Positions 1 through 7,946 of a DNA stretch of 54,855 bases are shown one piece after another. Under the pieces are notes generated by a model that was not told the DNA's origin, ran no database searches, and was given only the letters and a program-made list of their open reading frames with translations. The stretch is from a virus: the IMG/VR virus record IMGVR_UViG_3300002144_000245, positions 1 through 54,855 of that record; one strand, 5' to 3'. The position numbers were made by a program, and so were the translations under genes. Each line of letters starts with the position of its first letter. Position 1 is the stretch's first letter.

Positions 1-420
1 ACCCCCACTACCAAATCCTGCGGCTGCGGCAGATGCTGATGTTAAATATCCGAATTCTGTAATTTGAACGGAACCACTAATTGTTCCTGGAGGAACTGTG
101 CCTGATACTGCAGCTTGTATTTGACCTGAAAGTGTACTTACATCACTTGTAAGTATAGTTATCCGTGAATCAAATGACTCAGATATTGGTGGGAATGTCG
201 ATTGTCTGAAATTTGTATTAGCAACAATAGAATTCTTTTGAAATGCTGAAATTGTTACTGGTTTATTTTGTAGGTCATTGTAGTTGATTTGGGTCGATGC
301 GGATACTACACCATCTGGTAAGCTTGAAATTACCTGCGCTGACGATGATAATACACCATTCGTTGATGCGATGTCCCCATAAAATGAACCACTAAATGAA
401 CCTGTATAGTCAAATGGCAT
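1..420 (-). CDS. Fibre-like structural protein, N-terminal part (cut by window edge)
   Basis: Only the first 140 codons are inside the window; the gene runs off the left edge. The start is an ATG whose complement ends at 420, preceded by GGAGA (426-430) at 5 nt spacing, a strong ribosome-binding site. The protein is rich in Ser, Thr, Gly and Ala. It contains SGSFSGSF near the N-terminus, two 'SSAQ/SASTQ' phrases and INYNDLQNKP, a short unit often repeated in the shafts of phage tail fibres. I infer a virion fibre or fibre-attached protein; the receptor-binding end, if any, is not visible. It follows the PhoH-like gene in the same direction with a 61-nt gap. Confidence 0.6.
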   Translation of the reverse strand, partial: MPFDYTGSFSGSFYGDIASTNGVLSSSAQVISSLPDGVVSASTQINYNDLQNKPVTISAFQKNSIVANTNFRQSTFPPISESFDSRITILTSDVSTLSGQIQAAVSGTVPPGTISGSVQITEFGYLTSASAAAAGFGSGG

Positions 421-481
421 ATAATTCTCCGATAATTAAGATACTTTACTCACACTATAAATAGTAAGTTTTTTTATCAAC

Positions 482-1144
482 TTATTGATATGAGTATAAT
501 AATTGTAAAACTTCATTTAAAGCTTCGTGTCTGTGATTATCTTTTAAAGTCACAGTGTATACATATCGTGAATCTTTTAATTTTGGTACGTCATGTACTG
601 CTGAATCGTTATTAGACTTTAAATCGATTTGTTGGGGGTCTCCTGTAAATATCATAGTCGAACCCTTACCCAACCTACCCAGCACCATTGCAAGTTGCTG
701 TTTTGTTAGATTTTGAAACTCGTCGATTATACAAATACAGTTATCAAACGTTCTACCTCTAAAATGTGTCAACGATACCAATTCAATAGTCTCATCCTTT
801 TCCATTTTTTCTAAAATATCAGGTTTATTATAAACTTTCCTCATATTTGACCGAATTGGGACTAACCATGGTTCCATTTTTTCTTCTAAAGAGCCAGGAA
901 GAAACCCATTGTCCTCATTTGAAACTGTGGGTCGTGTAATTACAATTTTATTTGTTTTTCGTTTGAAATATGAGTCCAATGCAATTTGAACTGCTAATAA
1001 TGTTTTACCACTTCCGGCTTTTCCTAAAATAAAATTGAATGGGTGGTCAAGAATGTTTGCTTTTGCAATCTTTTGTTCATCTGATAATGTAATTGTGAAT
1101 TTAATATCACCTTTTGGTACGCGTTTCTCTAAATTTTCTGGCAT
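482..1144 (-). CDS. phoH: PhoH-like P-loop ATPase
   Basis: A 220-residue protein of the phage PhoH family, predicted cytoplasmic ATPases of the helicase superfamily 1 fold with RNA-related roles that are poorly defined. Walker A is GKAGSGKT at residues 41-48, Walker B is CICIIDE at 136-142, and GDPQQID (168-174) is the third conserved motif typical of PhoH. The length is that of the ATPase core alone, without the KH or PIN domain fused in some bacterial relatives, which is usual in phages. The start has AAGGA 6 nt upstream. It lies beyond the capsid terminator, so it probably uses its own promoter; an ATACTTATA motif sits at 1181-1189. Confidence 0.92.
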   Translation of the reverse strand: MPENLEKRVPKGDIKFTITLSDEQKIAKANILDHPFNFILGKAGSGKTLLAVQIALDSYFKRKTNKIVITRPTVSNEDNGFLPGSLEEKMEPWLVPIRSNMRKVYNKPDILEKMEKDETIELVSLTHFRGRTFDNCICIIDEFQNLTKQQLAMVLGRLGKGSTMIFTGDPQQIDLKSNNDSAVHDVPKLKDSRYVYTVTLKDNHRHEALNEVLQLLYSYQ

Positions 1145-1203
1145 AAACCATCCTTATATTATTTGTATAACGTTCTTTAATATAAGTATCACCATGGCAA
1201 TAA

Positions 1204-1227
1204 AAAAGGGGGTGATTTCTCACCCCC
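1204..1227 (-). terminator. Rho-independent terminator after the major capsid gene
   Basis: Read on the minus strand, an 8-bp perfect stem GGGGGTGA / TCACCCCC (1220-1227 and 1208-1215) closes a GAAA tetraloop and is followed directly by six T residues. It stands 27 nt after the capsid stop codon and ends the head-gene transcript before the PhoH-like gene. Confidence 0.93.
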
Positions 1228-1254
1228 TCTCTTAATTTACTTTAAAGATATTGA

Positions 1255-2886
1255 TTATCCCAAAGTGTTCAAATGACCTACATATACTTTACCATAGAAT
1301 TCACCACGAACCATTTGTTTAGCGTAACGAGTCATTACACCTTTTCTTGGTTGGAAATTCTTAGGGTCGTATACAAGAGGAGTCATAATTAATGGAATAT
1401 ATGGAGCATAAACAGCACCAGTTTCCAAGAATTGAGAACCTTTGAAACCTAACAAGATAACATTTTCAGTCATGTAAGGATTCTTGTAAACTTGATAACG
1501 ATTAGCGAATGAACCTACTTGAGAAACACCCATAGCAAAATTCATTTCATTACCCGTACCAGAAGCAGCAAACCCTGGGATAGACTCAAGGATTGTAGCA
1601 ACGTCAGGAGAAACTACCATAAAGTTAGCTCCACCTCTCATGGTTTTAGCATGAATTTGGTTAGATACTCTCTGAAGAACAGTACCAATAGTTTGGAACC
1701 ATTGTTGTTGAGTGTAACGAGCAGCTGTTCCACCATCGGCGAAATTAGAACCACCCCATTCGTAACCTACTTTAGCAGACCAATGACCAACAGTCAAAGC
1801 GTTCTCCATCAACATATCTAAGATTTCGAGGTCGATTTCTTGAGAGATGTATTCAGATAACATTGAAGTCAATTCAGCTTCAGCATCGATTGAATGATAA
1901 GCGTTCAAATCTTGAGCAAATTCAGGAGTCCATTGTGCTTTCAACTTACGAGTCTTAGCAACGATTGGCACAGAGCGTAACTCTACGTTCAATTCAGGAA
2001 TACCTAAATCACTTTCAGGGTTAGCAGCGAAACCAGCACCAGTTTGTTCGAAGTCACCACGAGAGATGTCAGCTGGTTGTTTTTGGTATTTAACAACACA
2101 GTTTGCTACAGTAAAGGCATCACCGATAGAACCGGCAACTTCAACAACGAAACGTACATTAGTACCAACGATAGAAGTGTAAGCTGGGTAATATTGAACA
2201 ATACCTGAACCAGAGATATCAAAGGCTCTAACGCCTTCAGCGTCATAACCTGTCAATGAAGCAACAGCAACAGATACAGTACCAAGGTTAGTATCAGCAG
2301 TAGCAGCCGATGCAGAGAATGCAGCGTCGTATCCAATTACAGCAAGACCACTAGCAACGCCAGTAGCAACAGATGCAGATGCGTGGTTAGTTAATGTTGC
2401 AGTAGTTGCGTCATTCATAGAATAACCGAAACGACCAGCACCATAAAGACCTTCAGAAGCATTACCTGCAGTTTCGGTGATACCGAATACTGAGTCAGCT
2501 TGAGAGTTTTTACCAGCACCAGTTTCAAATCCTGGCTGAGCAGTACCATACTTGAAATCCAAGTAAAATACAAGGCCAGAAGGCAAGTTCATTGGTTGTA
2601 CAGAAACGAATTCTTTAGCAGCGATTTCGCTGAAGATACGTCTTACTAATGGAAGAGCGACACCAGACCACTCTTCAGAGTTTGCAGAAGTACCTGTGCT
2701 TGAAGCTTCAGATACTAATTGCTTTGCTTGGTTTTCCAACAAAGTAGCGATTGTACTTCTTTCGAAGTCGTTAGCGATACCTTCTAAAAGACCTGTCTTT
2801 TCCCACTTAGAGACTAATCCCTTAGATTCTTCAGACATCTTTTTGTTGAAACCAGCAGATTCATTTAATAAAGATTTTGTATTCAT
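1255..2886 (-). CDS. Major capsid protein (T4 gp23 family)
   Basis: 543 residues, close to the 521 of T4 gp23. Segments that match gp23 as I know it include FVSVQPMNLPSGLVF (93-107), KAQWTPEFAQDLNA (316-329) and YDPKNFQP near the C-terminus. The N-terminal prodomain (1-60) begins with MNTKSLLNE and contains LLEG and LLENQ, as in gp23; the likely maturation cut is LVSE60/A61, near T4's cut at 65/66. Residues about 120-290 form a Ser/Ala/Thr-rich stretch much longer than the equivalent core region and may be an inserted surface domain. AAGGA lies 9 nt before the start. It follows the scaffold gene by 31 nt and ends at a strong terminator. Confidence 0.97.
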   Translation of the reverse strand: MNTKSLLNESAGFNKKMSEESKGLVSKWEKTGLLEGIANDFERSTIATLLENQAKQLVSEASSTGTSANSEEWSGVALPLVRRIFSEIAAKEFVSVQPMNLPSGLVFYLDFKYGTAQPGFETGAGKNSQADSVFGITETAGNASEGLYGAGRFGYSMNDATTATLTNHASASVATGVASGLAVIGYDAAFSASAATADTNLGTVSVAVASLTGYDAEGVRAFDISGSGIVQYYPAYTSIVGTNVRFVVEVAGSIGDAFTVANCVVKYQKQPADISRGDFEQTGAGFAANPESDLGIPELNVELRSVPIVAKTRKLKAQWTPEFAQDLNAYHSIDAEAELTSMLSEYISQEIDLEILDMLMENALTVGHWSAKVGYEWGGSNFADGGTAARYTQQQWFQTIGTVLQRVSNQIHAKTMRGGANFMVVSPDVATILESIPGFAASGTGNEMNFAMGVSQVGSFANRYQVYKNPYMTENVILLGFKGSQFLETGAVYAPYIPLIMTPLVYDPKNFQPRKGVMTRYAKQMVRGEFYGKVYVGHLNTLG

Positions 2887-2917
2887 CTTATTATTTCCTT
2901 TTTAGGTTTTTAATTAT

Positions 2918-3898
2918 TTAAATTAGACCAGCTAACTTCTTAAATCTATTAGCAACTTCACTACCTTCAGAAAGAATTTCTCTCTTTGGTGCTGAAGACT
3001 TCATAGGCTTAGAAGCAAGTGATTCTTTAACAACTGTTTTTGGTTTACGAGCAACATTCAAGTTTTCACCTAATGTAGCGTAAACTAATTTTACTTCTCT
3101 TAATGAAGCAGTTCTATCGAAATTTTCGATAACCTTCATTTTTTGTGACTCATTCAAATCAAAAGTTCTGAATAACTTGTTAGTGTAAAGAAGTTTAGCG
3201 TTTAACAAGTTAACTTCGTTGATAGTTGTTCTTAAAGACTGAATAGTCTTGTAAGCTTCTTCCAACTGAGCAGCTGTTTCATCTTCTTCTTCGGTTTCTT
3301 CTTCAGTTACTTCTTCTTCGTCAGCCATTTCTTTTAAGGTACGGATGATTTCGTTGATGTCTAATTCTTCGTCAGAATCCATGTCTTCTTCGTCAATCGC
3401 TTCTTCAGCGTCTTCTTCGTAAGTCATTTCGTCTTCGTCTTCTTCAGTAACAACATCTTCTTCATCATCACCAAGAGCAGCTTCAAGTTCAGCAATTACG
3501 GATTCAAGGTCTAAGTCATCTTCTTCAGTTGACTCTTCTTCTTCACCAGTAACATCGTACTCTTCACCTTCTTCGTCAGAATCCATTTCCATGTATTCTT
3601 CTTCTGCCGTTTCACCAGCCTCATGCTCTTCAGAGCCTTCACCTTCTTCTTCAGTCACGTCATCTTCTGTACCATGCTCATCTTCAGACATTTCGTCTTC
3701 AGCAGTAGGTACTTCGATATCCATCTCATCTTCTTCCTCAAGTTCCTCGTCTTCGAGTTCTTCAGCAATCTTATGAGATAACATAGATTGAAGTTTTGGA
3801 GTGAATGCCTCTTCGAGAGCCATCTTAGCGTTTGCGAGTGCAGTTTCCTTTACGGCTTTAGCGTCAGCAATTGCTTCTTTTAACAAATCTGATTTCAT
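2918..3898 (-). CDS. Acidic prohead core scaffold protein (T4 gp22-like)
   Basis: 326 residues. The middle (about 45-210) is almost entirely Glu, Asp, Ser and Met, the N-terminus is a charged helix and the C-terminal third is helical and basic. Position directly before the capsid gene and this composition match gp22, the scaffold that fills the prohead and is destroyed by the prohead protease. A fitting cleavage site, EILSE/GSEV, lies 15 residues from the C-terminus; the tail ANRFKKLAGL resembles the C-terminal end of gp22-type scaffolds. AGGAG (3906-3910) stands 7 nt before the ATG. Assignment rests on position and composition more than on sequence motifs. Confidence 0.82.
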   Translation of the reverse strand: MKSDLLKEAIADAKAVKETALANAKMALEEAFTPKLQSMLSHKIAEELEDEELEEEDEMDIEVPTAEDEMSEDEHGTEDDVTEEEGEGSEEHEAGETAEEEYMEMDSDEEGEEYDVTGEEEESTEEDDLDLESVIAELEAALGDDEEDVVTEEDEDEMTYEEDAEEAIDEEDMDSDEELDINEIIRTLKEMADEEEVTEEETEEEDETAAQLEEAYKTIQSLRTTINEVNLLNAKLLYTNKLFRTFDLNESQKMKVIENFDRTASLREVKLVYATLGENLNVARKPKTVVKESLASKPMKSSAPKREILSEGSEVANRFKKLAGLI

Positions 3899-4052
3899 TT
3901 GTTTTCTCCTAAATTAATTTTTGGATAATAAGATTATTGGGAATCTTAATAGAATATAAATTTTTCTAATAATAGTAATCACTCATTAGAGGAGTGATAT
4001 TTTTCTCTAATAAATAGAGGTATTTTTTTTAAAACGATAAAGTGTTTACCAT
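3899..4052. other. Intergenic stretch between bS21 and scaffold genes
   Basis: An AT-rich 154-nt gap. It holds the scaffold ribosome-binding site and two short inverted repeats (ATCACTC/GAGTGAT around 3979-3999 and CTCTA/TAGAG around 4006-4020). On the minus strand neither repeat is followed by a T-run, so I do not call a terminator. It may carry the promoter for the scaffold and capsid genes; a weak AATTTATAT variant of the candidate late motif lies near 3955-3962. Confidence 0.4.
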
Positions 4053-4349
4053 TTATTCTTCTCGGCGTCTACGAACCCATTCAGTTCGTATTGCTTGGTT
4101 TTTGGCTTCTCTTCGTTTCGTAGTTGGTTTTATATATTCTTTTCTGTCACGAAGTTCATCCATGATACCACTATCCTTTACAATTCGCTTCCATGCGCGA
4201 AGTGCTGATTCAAGGTTACCATTGATAACTTTAACTCCCATCGCATGTCCATAAAGATATGGTTCTTGTCTTGGGGGTCTTTTCTTTTTGTCGTCTCTAC
4301 GATTTTGAGTGTCGTCTCTACGATTTTGATTTTGGTCGTTGTCTTGCAT
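4053..4349 (-). CDS. rpsU: Ribosomal protein bS21, phage-encoded
   Basis: 98 residues. Residues 37-98 are a complete bS21: GVKVINGNLESALRAWKR, then GIMDELRDRKEYIKPT and a basic C-terminal helix ending WVRRRREE. bS21 sits on the 30S platform next to the anti-Shine-Dalgarno end of 16S rRNA and affects start-site choice. The first 36 residues are an unusual extension with two QNRRDD units encoded by a 21-bp tandem repeat. No Shine-Dalgarno sequence precedes the start, in contrast to its neighbours; ATATTTATA lies upstream at 4402-4410. A gene for bS21 among terminase, portal, protease and capsid genes matches, from memory, published Bacteroidetes phages in which it is expressed late. Confidence 0.93.
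   Translation of the reverse strand: MQDNDQNQNRRDDTQNRRDDKKKRPPRQEPYLYGHAMGVKVINGNLESALRAWKRIVKDSGIMDELRDRKEYIKPTTKRREAKNQAIRTEWVRRRREE
4290..4329 (-). repeat. 21-bp tandem repeat in the bS21 N-terminal extension
   Basis: A 19-nt unit (starting GTCGTCTCTACG on the plus strand) occurs at 4290-4308 and 4311-4329, giving a 21-bp period. It encodes two copies of QNRRDD plus one residue, so the extension grew by in-frame duplication. Confidence 0.85.
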
Positions 4350-4429
4350 ATACTTGTTTTATATATAAAAAAATACACCTACCAAACTAATGATAGATGT
4401 ATATAAATATTGAAAAATTGTTTATAAAG

Positions 4430-4792
4430 TTATTTTACAGTTAATATATTTGCTTCAGTAACTACTGATTCATACACACCCTCTGATAAATCATCTAATC
4501 CGTTTTTGAAATCACCAAGTAATTTACCAAATTGCTTTTGCTTATCAGTTGGTAGTCTTTTAATCTTAGGTATATTCTTTTTGATGAACATAGAAAAGTC
4601 TGCACTTATTTCTTGCATTCTATCCACGTCACCCGTGCCTTCGGACACAGAGTCTGCACTATCAATGTCATCATCAGATGAATCATCGGCCATAGTCTCG
4701 GCCATAGTTTGTTTCATCTTAATCAATTTAGAAGATGGTAATTCCCCACCACCTAAAAATGTTTCGTTAAGTAAGCTTTTTAGATTTATCAT
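4430..4792 (-). CDS. Small acidic head-core protein with capsid-targeting-like ends
   Basis: 120 residues of no family I recognise. The first ten residues, MINLKSLLNE, followed by Thr, resemble the N-terminal leaders of the neighbouring 330-residue protein and the capsid protein, and the C-terminus carries YESVVTE/ANILTVK, a second site of the putative protease type. The middle is very acidic (DDSSDDDIDSADS) and the rest helical and basic. The gene overlaps the upstream gene by 4 nt (ATGA), so the two are translationally coupled. Position between protease and scaffold suggests a minor prohead core protein comparable in role to T4 gp67/gp68 or internal proteins; this is inference. Confidence 0.55.
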   Translation of the reverse strand: MINLKSLLNETFLGGGELPSSKLIKMKQTMAETMADDSSDDDIDSADSVSEGTGDVDRMQEISADFSMFIKKNIPKIKRLPTDKQKQFGKLLGDFKNGLDDLSEGVYESVVTEANILTVK

Positions 4793-5781
4793 TTTATTTT
4801 TCCCTTTGCGATATCTCGTTGAAGTTGGTCAGCTGCATTTTGTACATCTACGACAGCTTGGTTGATTGGTACATTACGATATTTACCAAGTTTTTTAACT
4901 GCCATAAGTACGATTCTTAATTCTTCTGATGATGGACTTTCATTAATAACTGCCTCACCAAACATCTCATCATCAAAATAAAGAGCACTCATGTAATCTT
5001 TTAGTTTTGCGTTTTTAAAATCACCTTTAAACTTTTCTAATGCTCTACGAGCTTTTAAAGCCGATTTAGCTGGAACAACAAAGAATCCATTCTTTTCACC
5101 ACCCTTTTTCGTTTGTGCTGAAACTACCTGAGCCTTCATTCCAGTTCCAGCAGAATTACCTTTTGGGTCAATTAAAGTCCACTTATCACCTTCGTTTAAA
5201 ATGTTGGTTAGTTTCATTGAGGTTTTTTCAGTAACTACTGATTCTTTAGCGAAGTCTTTTGCGTTCTCTTTGTCTTCTTTATCAACGGATGTTACTTTGT
5301 ACTCTTTACCATCAACGTCAAATGAATCATCGCCAGCAGCGATAGCTTTAGCTCTATTAGCTCCAAACTCGTTACCTTCTTTGATTTCGTAATATTTACC
5401 AAGAACTTCACCAATTTCATCATAAGTTGACTCTAATCGTTGTTGAAGAGTGTTTACTTCTTTGATTGTATTAGAGAATATTTTGAATGACTCATTCATA
5501 GACTTCATGTGTCTACCAACAGTTACTTTATCAAACCAATCGCCGGTTTCTTTAATGGTAACTTTATTAGCGTTCTCTACGATACCTTTAATAGATTCGT
5601 GGATTTCGGACAAATTACCTTTATGAGAAATCATCTCACCAAATTGTCTATAAGCAGAAACTGCTTCAACAAACGCTCTTTTTTCTTCGTTTGTCATTCC
5701 TTTTTCTTTCTCTTCACCAACATTCATTCGTCTATAATCTAAATGTTGAGATTCGTTAAGTAGGTCTTTTAGTTTTTTCAT
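4789..5781 (-). CDS. Modular prohead core / internal head protein with protease-type linkers
   Basis: 330 residues. It begins MKKLKDLLNE/S, a ten-residue leader like the T4 capsid-targeting sequence, and has further sites of the same kind at SVVTE185/K, NILNE197/G and AVINE281/S. Modules between them: a coiled-coil-like helical region (about 11-130); GNEFGANRAKAIAAGDD (137-152), part of a small unit also present in the protein at 13862-15166; a Lys-rich domain (198-281); and a helical C-terminus. GGAG stands about 7 nt before the ATG, which overlaps the stop of the protease gene by 4 nt. I infer that it is packaged in the prohead and cut by the neighbouring protease. Confidence 0.6.
   Translation of the reverse strand: MKKLKDLLNESQHLDYRRMNVGEEKEKGMTNEEKRAFVEAVSAYRQFGEMISHKGNLSEIHESIKGIVENANKVTIKETGDWFDKVTVGRHMKSMNESFKIFSNTIKEVNTLQQRLESTYDEIGEVLGKYYEIKEGNEFGANRAKAIAAGDDSFDVDGKEYKVTSVDKEDKENAKDFAKESVVTEKTSMKLTNILNEGDKWTLIDPKGNSAGTGMKAQVVSAQTKKGGEKNGFFVVPAKSALKARRALEKFKGDFKNAKLKDYMSALYFDDEMFGEAVINESPSSEELRIVLMAVKKLGKYRNVPINQAVVDVQNAADQLQRDIAKGKIK
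5213..5244 (-). repeat. Direct repeat copy A (linker-coding, 32 bp)
   Basis: A 32-bp sequence beginning TTCATTGAGG and ending CTACTGATTC (plus strand) recurs without mismatch at 13884-13915 in another gene. It encodes ESVVTEKTSM, a putative cleavage linker followed by the start of a leader-like segment. Confidence 0.85.
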
Positions 5782-6422
5782 AGTTTTACTCCAAAGTCAC
5801 ATTCACAATATCCACCAACTTCACACATGATATCTCTCATAAGTGTATTAGCTTTTTTGTATTTATAAGTATTTGATTTTTTGGTAACACCTTCTTTGAT
5901 GATACCTTCATTTTTTGGAGATAGGAAAGCGCCTTGAGTTGATGGGTTTGATACAAAATCCCAACAGATTAAATCAAAATCACTTTCTACGGCAACTGTT
6001 TCTTCTCCTATTTGTTTAACCGAGCCCATACCTCTTGATGATATACCAACAGTACACCCAGCTTTAATAATTTCTTGTAAGATTGTACCGGCCGGCGTAT
6101 TTAAAATTTCAACTGTACCAATAACATCATCACCCTTCCATTCAACAGAACGAACGATGTGAGATGTATTCTTTAATTCTACAATTGCTGATTCAGGATG
6201 GTCAAGTTCACCGTATGCACGATTTTCTTTAATCTCCCTACCTATATATTTCTTAACTTCTCGTTCAAGAATATTACGAGGGTACACTCTACCATTTTGG
6301 TTTTTAGCATCGGCTCTTTGTAGTACACCACTAACTAAAAATCGACCATGCTTTTCAGCTGACTCTTTTAACATAGTGGGTGTTACGTTGAACACTATAG
6401 TATCTACGAGTAATTGTTTCAT
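5778..6422 (-). CDS. Prohead maturation protease (T4 gp21 family)
   Basis: 214 residues from the ATG chosen here. The longer reading frame opens 12 nt earlier with TTG, but that stretch contains GGAGAA, the ribosome-binding site for this ATG. The herpes assemblin-like serine protease fold is indicated by HGRFLVSGVLQRAD (25-38), GELDHPES (71-78, catalytic His75), VGISSRGMG (125-133, nucleophile Ser128 or Ser129) and FDLICWDFVSNP (149-160). The enzyme digests the scaffold and trims capsid proteins after the head assembles, cutting after Glu. The stop of the upstream 46-codon gene overlaps the start (TAATG), and the next gene overlaps its stop by 4 nt. Confidence 0.93.
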   Translation of the reverse strand: MKQLLVDTIVFNVTPTMLKESAEKHGRFLVSGVLQRADAKNQNGRVYPRNILEREVKKYIGREIKENRAYGELDHPESAIVELKNTSHIVRSVEWKGDDVIGTVEILNTPAGTILQEIIKAGCTVGISSRGMGSVKQIGEETVAVESDFDLICWDFVSNPSTQGAFLSPKNEGIIKEGVTKKSNTYKYKKANTLMRDIMCEVGGYCECDFGVKL

Positions 6423-6562
6423 TAATTCTCCCAAACTTTCTTTTTACGATATAAGTCAAAGAAGACTCTAGCTAATTCTCTACGAATCAACATACGAATT
6501 TCCTCAAGGTCTTTGACATCGAGTTCTTCGTTAATTTGTTTCTTATTACAACCACATCCCAT
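6422..6562 (-). CDS. 46-residue conserved-position head-region protein
   Basis: A short gene that fills the gap before the protease gene exactly: its ATG is 1 nt after the stop of the upstream gene and its TAA shares one base with the protease ATG. The product begins MGCGCNKKQINEEL, so it has two close cysteines, and continues as a strongly charged helix (EEIRMLIRRELARVFFDLY) ending in a basic tail. AGGT lies just before the start. I do not recognise a family. Size and place recall the small core proteins found between portal and protease in T4-like phages, but no sequence evidence ties it to them. Its reality rests on perfect packing and clean codon use. Confidence 0.6.
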   Translation of the reverse strand: MGCGCNKKQINEELDVKDLEEIRMLIRRELARVFFDLYRKKKVWEN

Positions 6563-6563
6563 A

Positions 6564-7070
6564 TTATGCACCTAAGTCTCTAATATTACGTGTAATCTTT
6601 AACATTCGTTCTGAAATCTTCCCAAATCTAATTTTTGTAGATTCCCAAAACTGACCTTGGTTCACACCCATTTCAGTTTTAAGTTTGCTATTTTGATTTA
6701 CGAGGTGTTCAACTTCATAAAGTTTTCTATTAATTTCTTTAATAGCCAAATTTACTTTTTTCTTAGCGGACATCGACTCATCTTTTTTATAAGCACGATA
6801 TGTAGCCTCTATTAAATTTTCTAACTTAGATTCCATTTTATTAATTGATTCAAAATTAGTTTGAGTCTTTTTTGGTTTTTTATATCCCAAAACTTCAATG
6901 TGGTCTATGTCTAAGTTATCTTCATCTTTACTTTTTGCAAATGCTGCTGGTGTTTTGATAGGACCAGCCCCACCATCCATATTGGATGTAACATTAGCTT
7001 CTTCTAACTCATCGTTAGATTCTAATTCGATGAATTTGTTATCTAATTGCTCTAATAAAAATTTTGACAT
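6564..7070 (-). CDS. Head-region protein of unknown function (helical)
   Basis: 168 residues. The N-terminal third is acidic and contains NVTSNMDGGAGPIKTPAAFA (26-45), a Gly/Pro-rich flexible motif of a kind seen in other T4-like head-region proteins. The second half is a long basic helix, probably a coiled coil (EINRKLYEVEHLVNQNSKLK). It lies between portal-side genes and the protease, where T4 encodes prohead core components, so a structural or core role is likely, but no family is certain. The gene is 1 nt from its upstream neighbour; the sequence GGGG lies 8 nt before the start. Confidence 0.65.
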   Translation of the reverse strand: MSKFLLEQLDNKFIELESNDELEEANVTSNMDGGAGPIKTPAAFAKSKDEDNLDIDHIEVLGYKKPKKTQTNFESINKMESKLENLIEATYRAYKKDESMSAKKKVNLAIKEINRKLYEVEHLVNQNSKLKTEMGVNQGQFWESTKIRFGKISERMLKITRNIRDLGA

Positions 7071-7071
7071 A

Positions 7072-7908
7072 TTATAACCCCGTTACTTCGTCAAGTAGTT
7101 CATGGTATCTTAGAATTGAAAGAACCTGAGATTCACTTATTATTTTTGATTTGGCAATGTTATCCATAAGATTTACAGTTTCTTTTAATTTGATTTGAGA
7201 AACTATATCAGTTAATTTAATTTTAGAAAACTCACCTTTTAATCTTTTAACTTCAGTTACAATAAATTTTCGTAGATTTTCTGAATTATCTACATTATTA
7301 ATGTAAGTACGAAGAACTTTCTTTTGAGATTCCGATAAGTTAGTGTATTTTGAGTTGAATGAATCTACTAAAAACTTATAAGCTAACATACGAATCTCTT
7401 TTGGTAGAGCTGCGTAATCCTTATCAACTGACTCTGTTATAACTTTAACATCAGCCTTTGTAATAGTTTCTAAAATTACATTCTTACATTCAACATACTC
7501 TTTTGGGGATACACTTTGTGTGTTTTCAAATAACTTAAACACGGAAGCCATCTCACGGTAATTAGAAACACGGTATTTAAAGAAGTCTTCCATAACAAAT
7601 GATTCTTTGATTGATTTAATCAAATTATATTTTTGTCTGCGAAGAATTGCTTCATTTAAATTAACTCGTTCTTGTAGAATGATGTTAACAAACTCCTGAG
7701 CCTTATATTGTGAATCAAAGTTTTCTTTGGTAAGTGCTTGATACATTTTCAATTCTTTAGAAAGTTCAGTACCTTTCTTAAAATGATTTTTAATTACCTC
7801 AAGGGCAAGGGAATCTTTACCCGCTAATGTATCTGAAGCGATTCGCCTTACGAGTAGCTCGAAAAGTATACCCGTATTCTTAAATTTACTATGTTTAAGT
7901 TTAGTCAT
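7072..7908 (-). CDS. Conserved phage head-region protein, function unknown
   Basis: 278 residues, mostly helical, without membrane segments. The opening KLKHSKFKNTGILFELLVRR is a strongly conserved-looking motif that I associate with T4-like phages of aquatic bacteria, always near the portal gene, but with no assigned function. The rest has many Lys and Glu and two ESV/ESQ phrases that are not clear cleavage sites. ATATTTATA, the candidate late promoter motif, lies 27 nt upstream (7936-7944), and AAGG is near the start. It may be a portal-associated or core assembly factor; this is only from position. Confidence 0.65.
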   Translation of the reverse strand: MTKLKHSKFKNTGILFELLVRRIASDTLAGKDSLALEVIKNHFKKGTELSKELKMYQALTKENFDSQYKAQEFVNIILQERVNLNEAILRRQKYNLIKSIKESFVMEDFFKYRVSNYREMASVFKLFENTQSVSPKEYVECKNVILETITKADVKVITESVDKDYAALPKEIRMLAYKFLVDSFNSKYTNLSESQKKVLRTYINNVDNSENLRKFIVTEVKRLKGEFSKIKLTDIVSQIKLKETVNLMDNIAKSKIISESQVLSILRYHELLDEVTGL

Positions 7909-7946
7909 CGTAAACCTTCTATTATTATTCTACTTTATAAATATAC

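Noticed and set aside
3591-3776. Plus-strand frame encoding an almost pure Ser protein
   Set aside because: It is the antisense image of the Glu/Asp-rich scaffold gene (GAA/GAT codons read as TTC/TCT/TCA); no ribosome site or promoter.
3979-4030. Hairpins followed by T-runs on the plus strand
   Set aside because: They would terminate plus-strand transcripts, but no plus-strand gene exists nearby; on the minus strand no T-run follows.
4178-4378. 66-codon minus-strand frame overlapping the bS21 gene
   Set aside because: The bS21 frame has clear family similarity over the same bases; this one has none.
5778-6434. Prohead protease starting at TTG (6432-6434)
   Set aside because: The bases between TTG and the ATG at 6422 form the ribosome site GGAGAA, and the 46-codon gene occupies this stretch.
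7072-7908. SVDK/ISES phrases in this protein as further polyprotein sites
   Set aside because: They do not end in Glu before Gly/Ala/Ser at domain borders and the protein has no leader.
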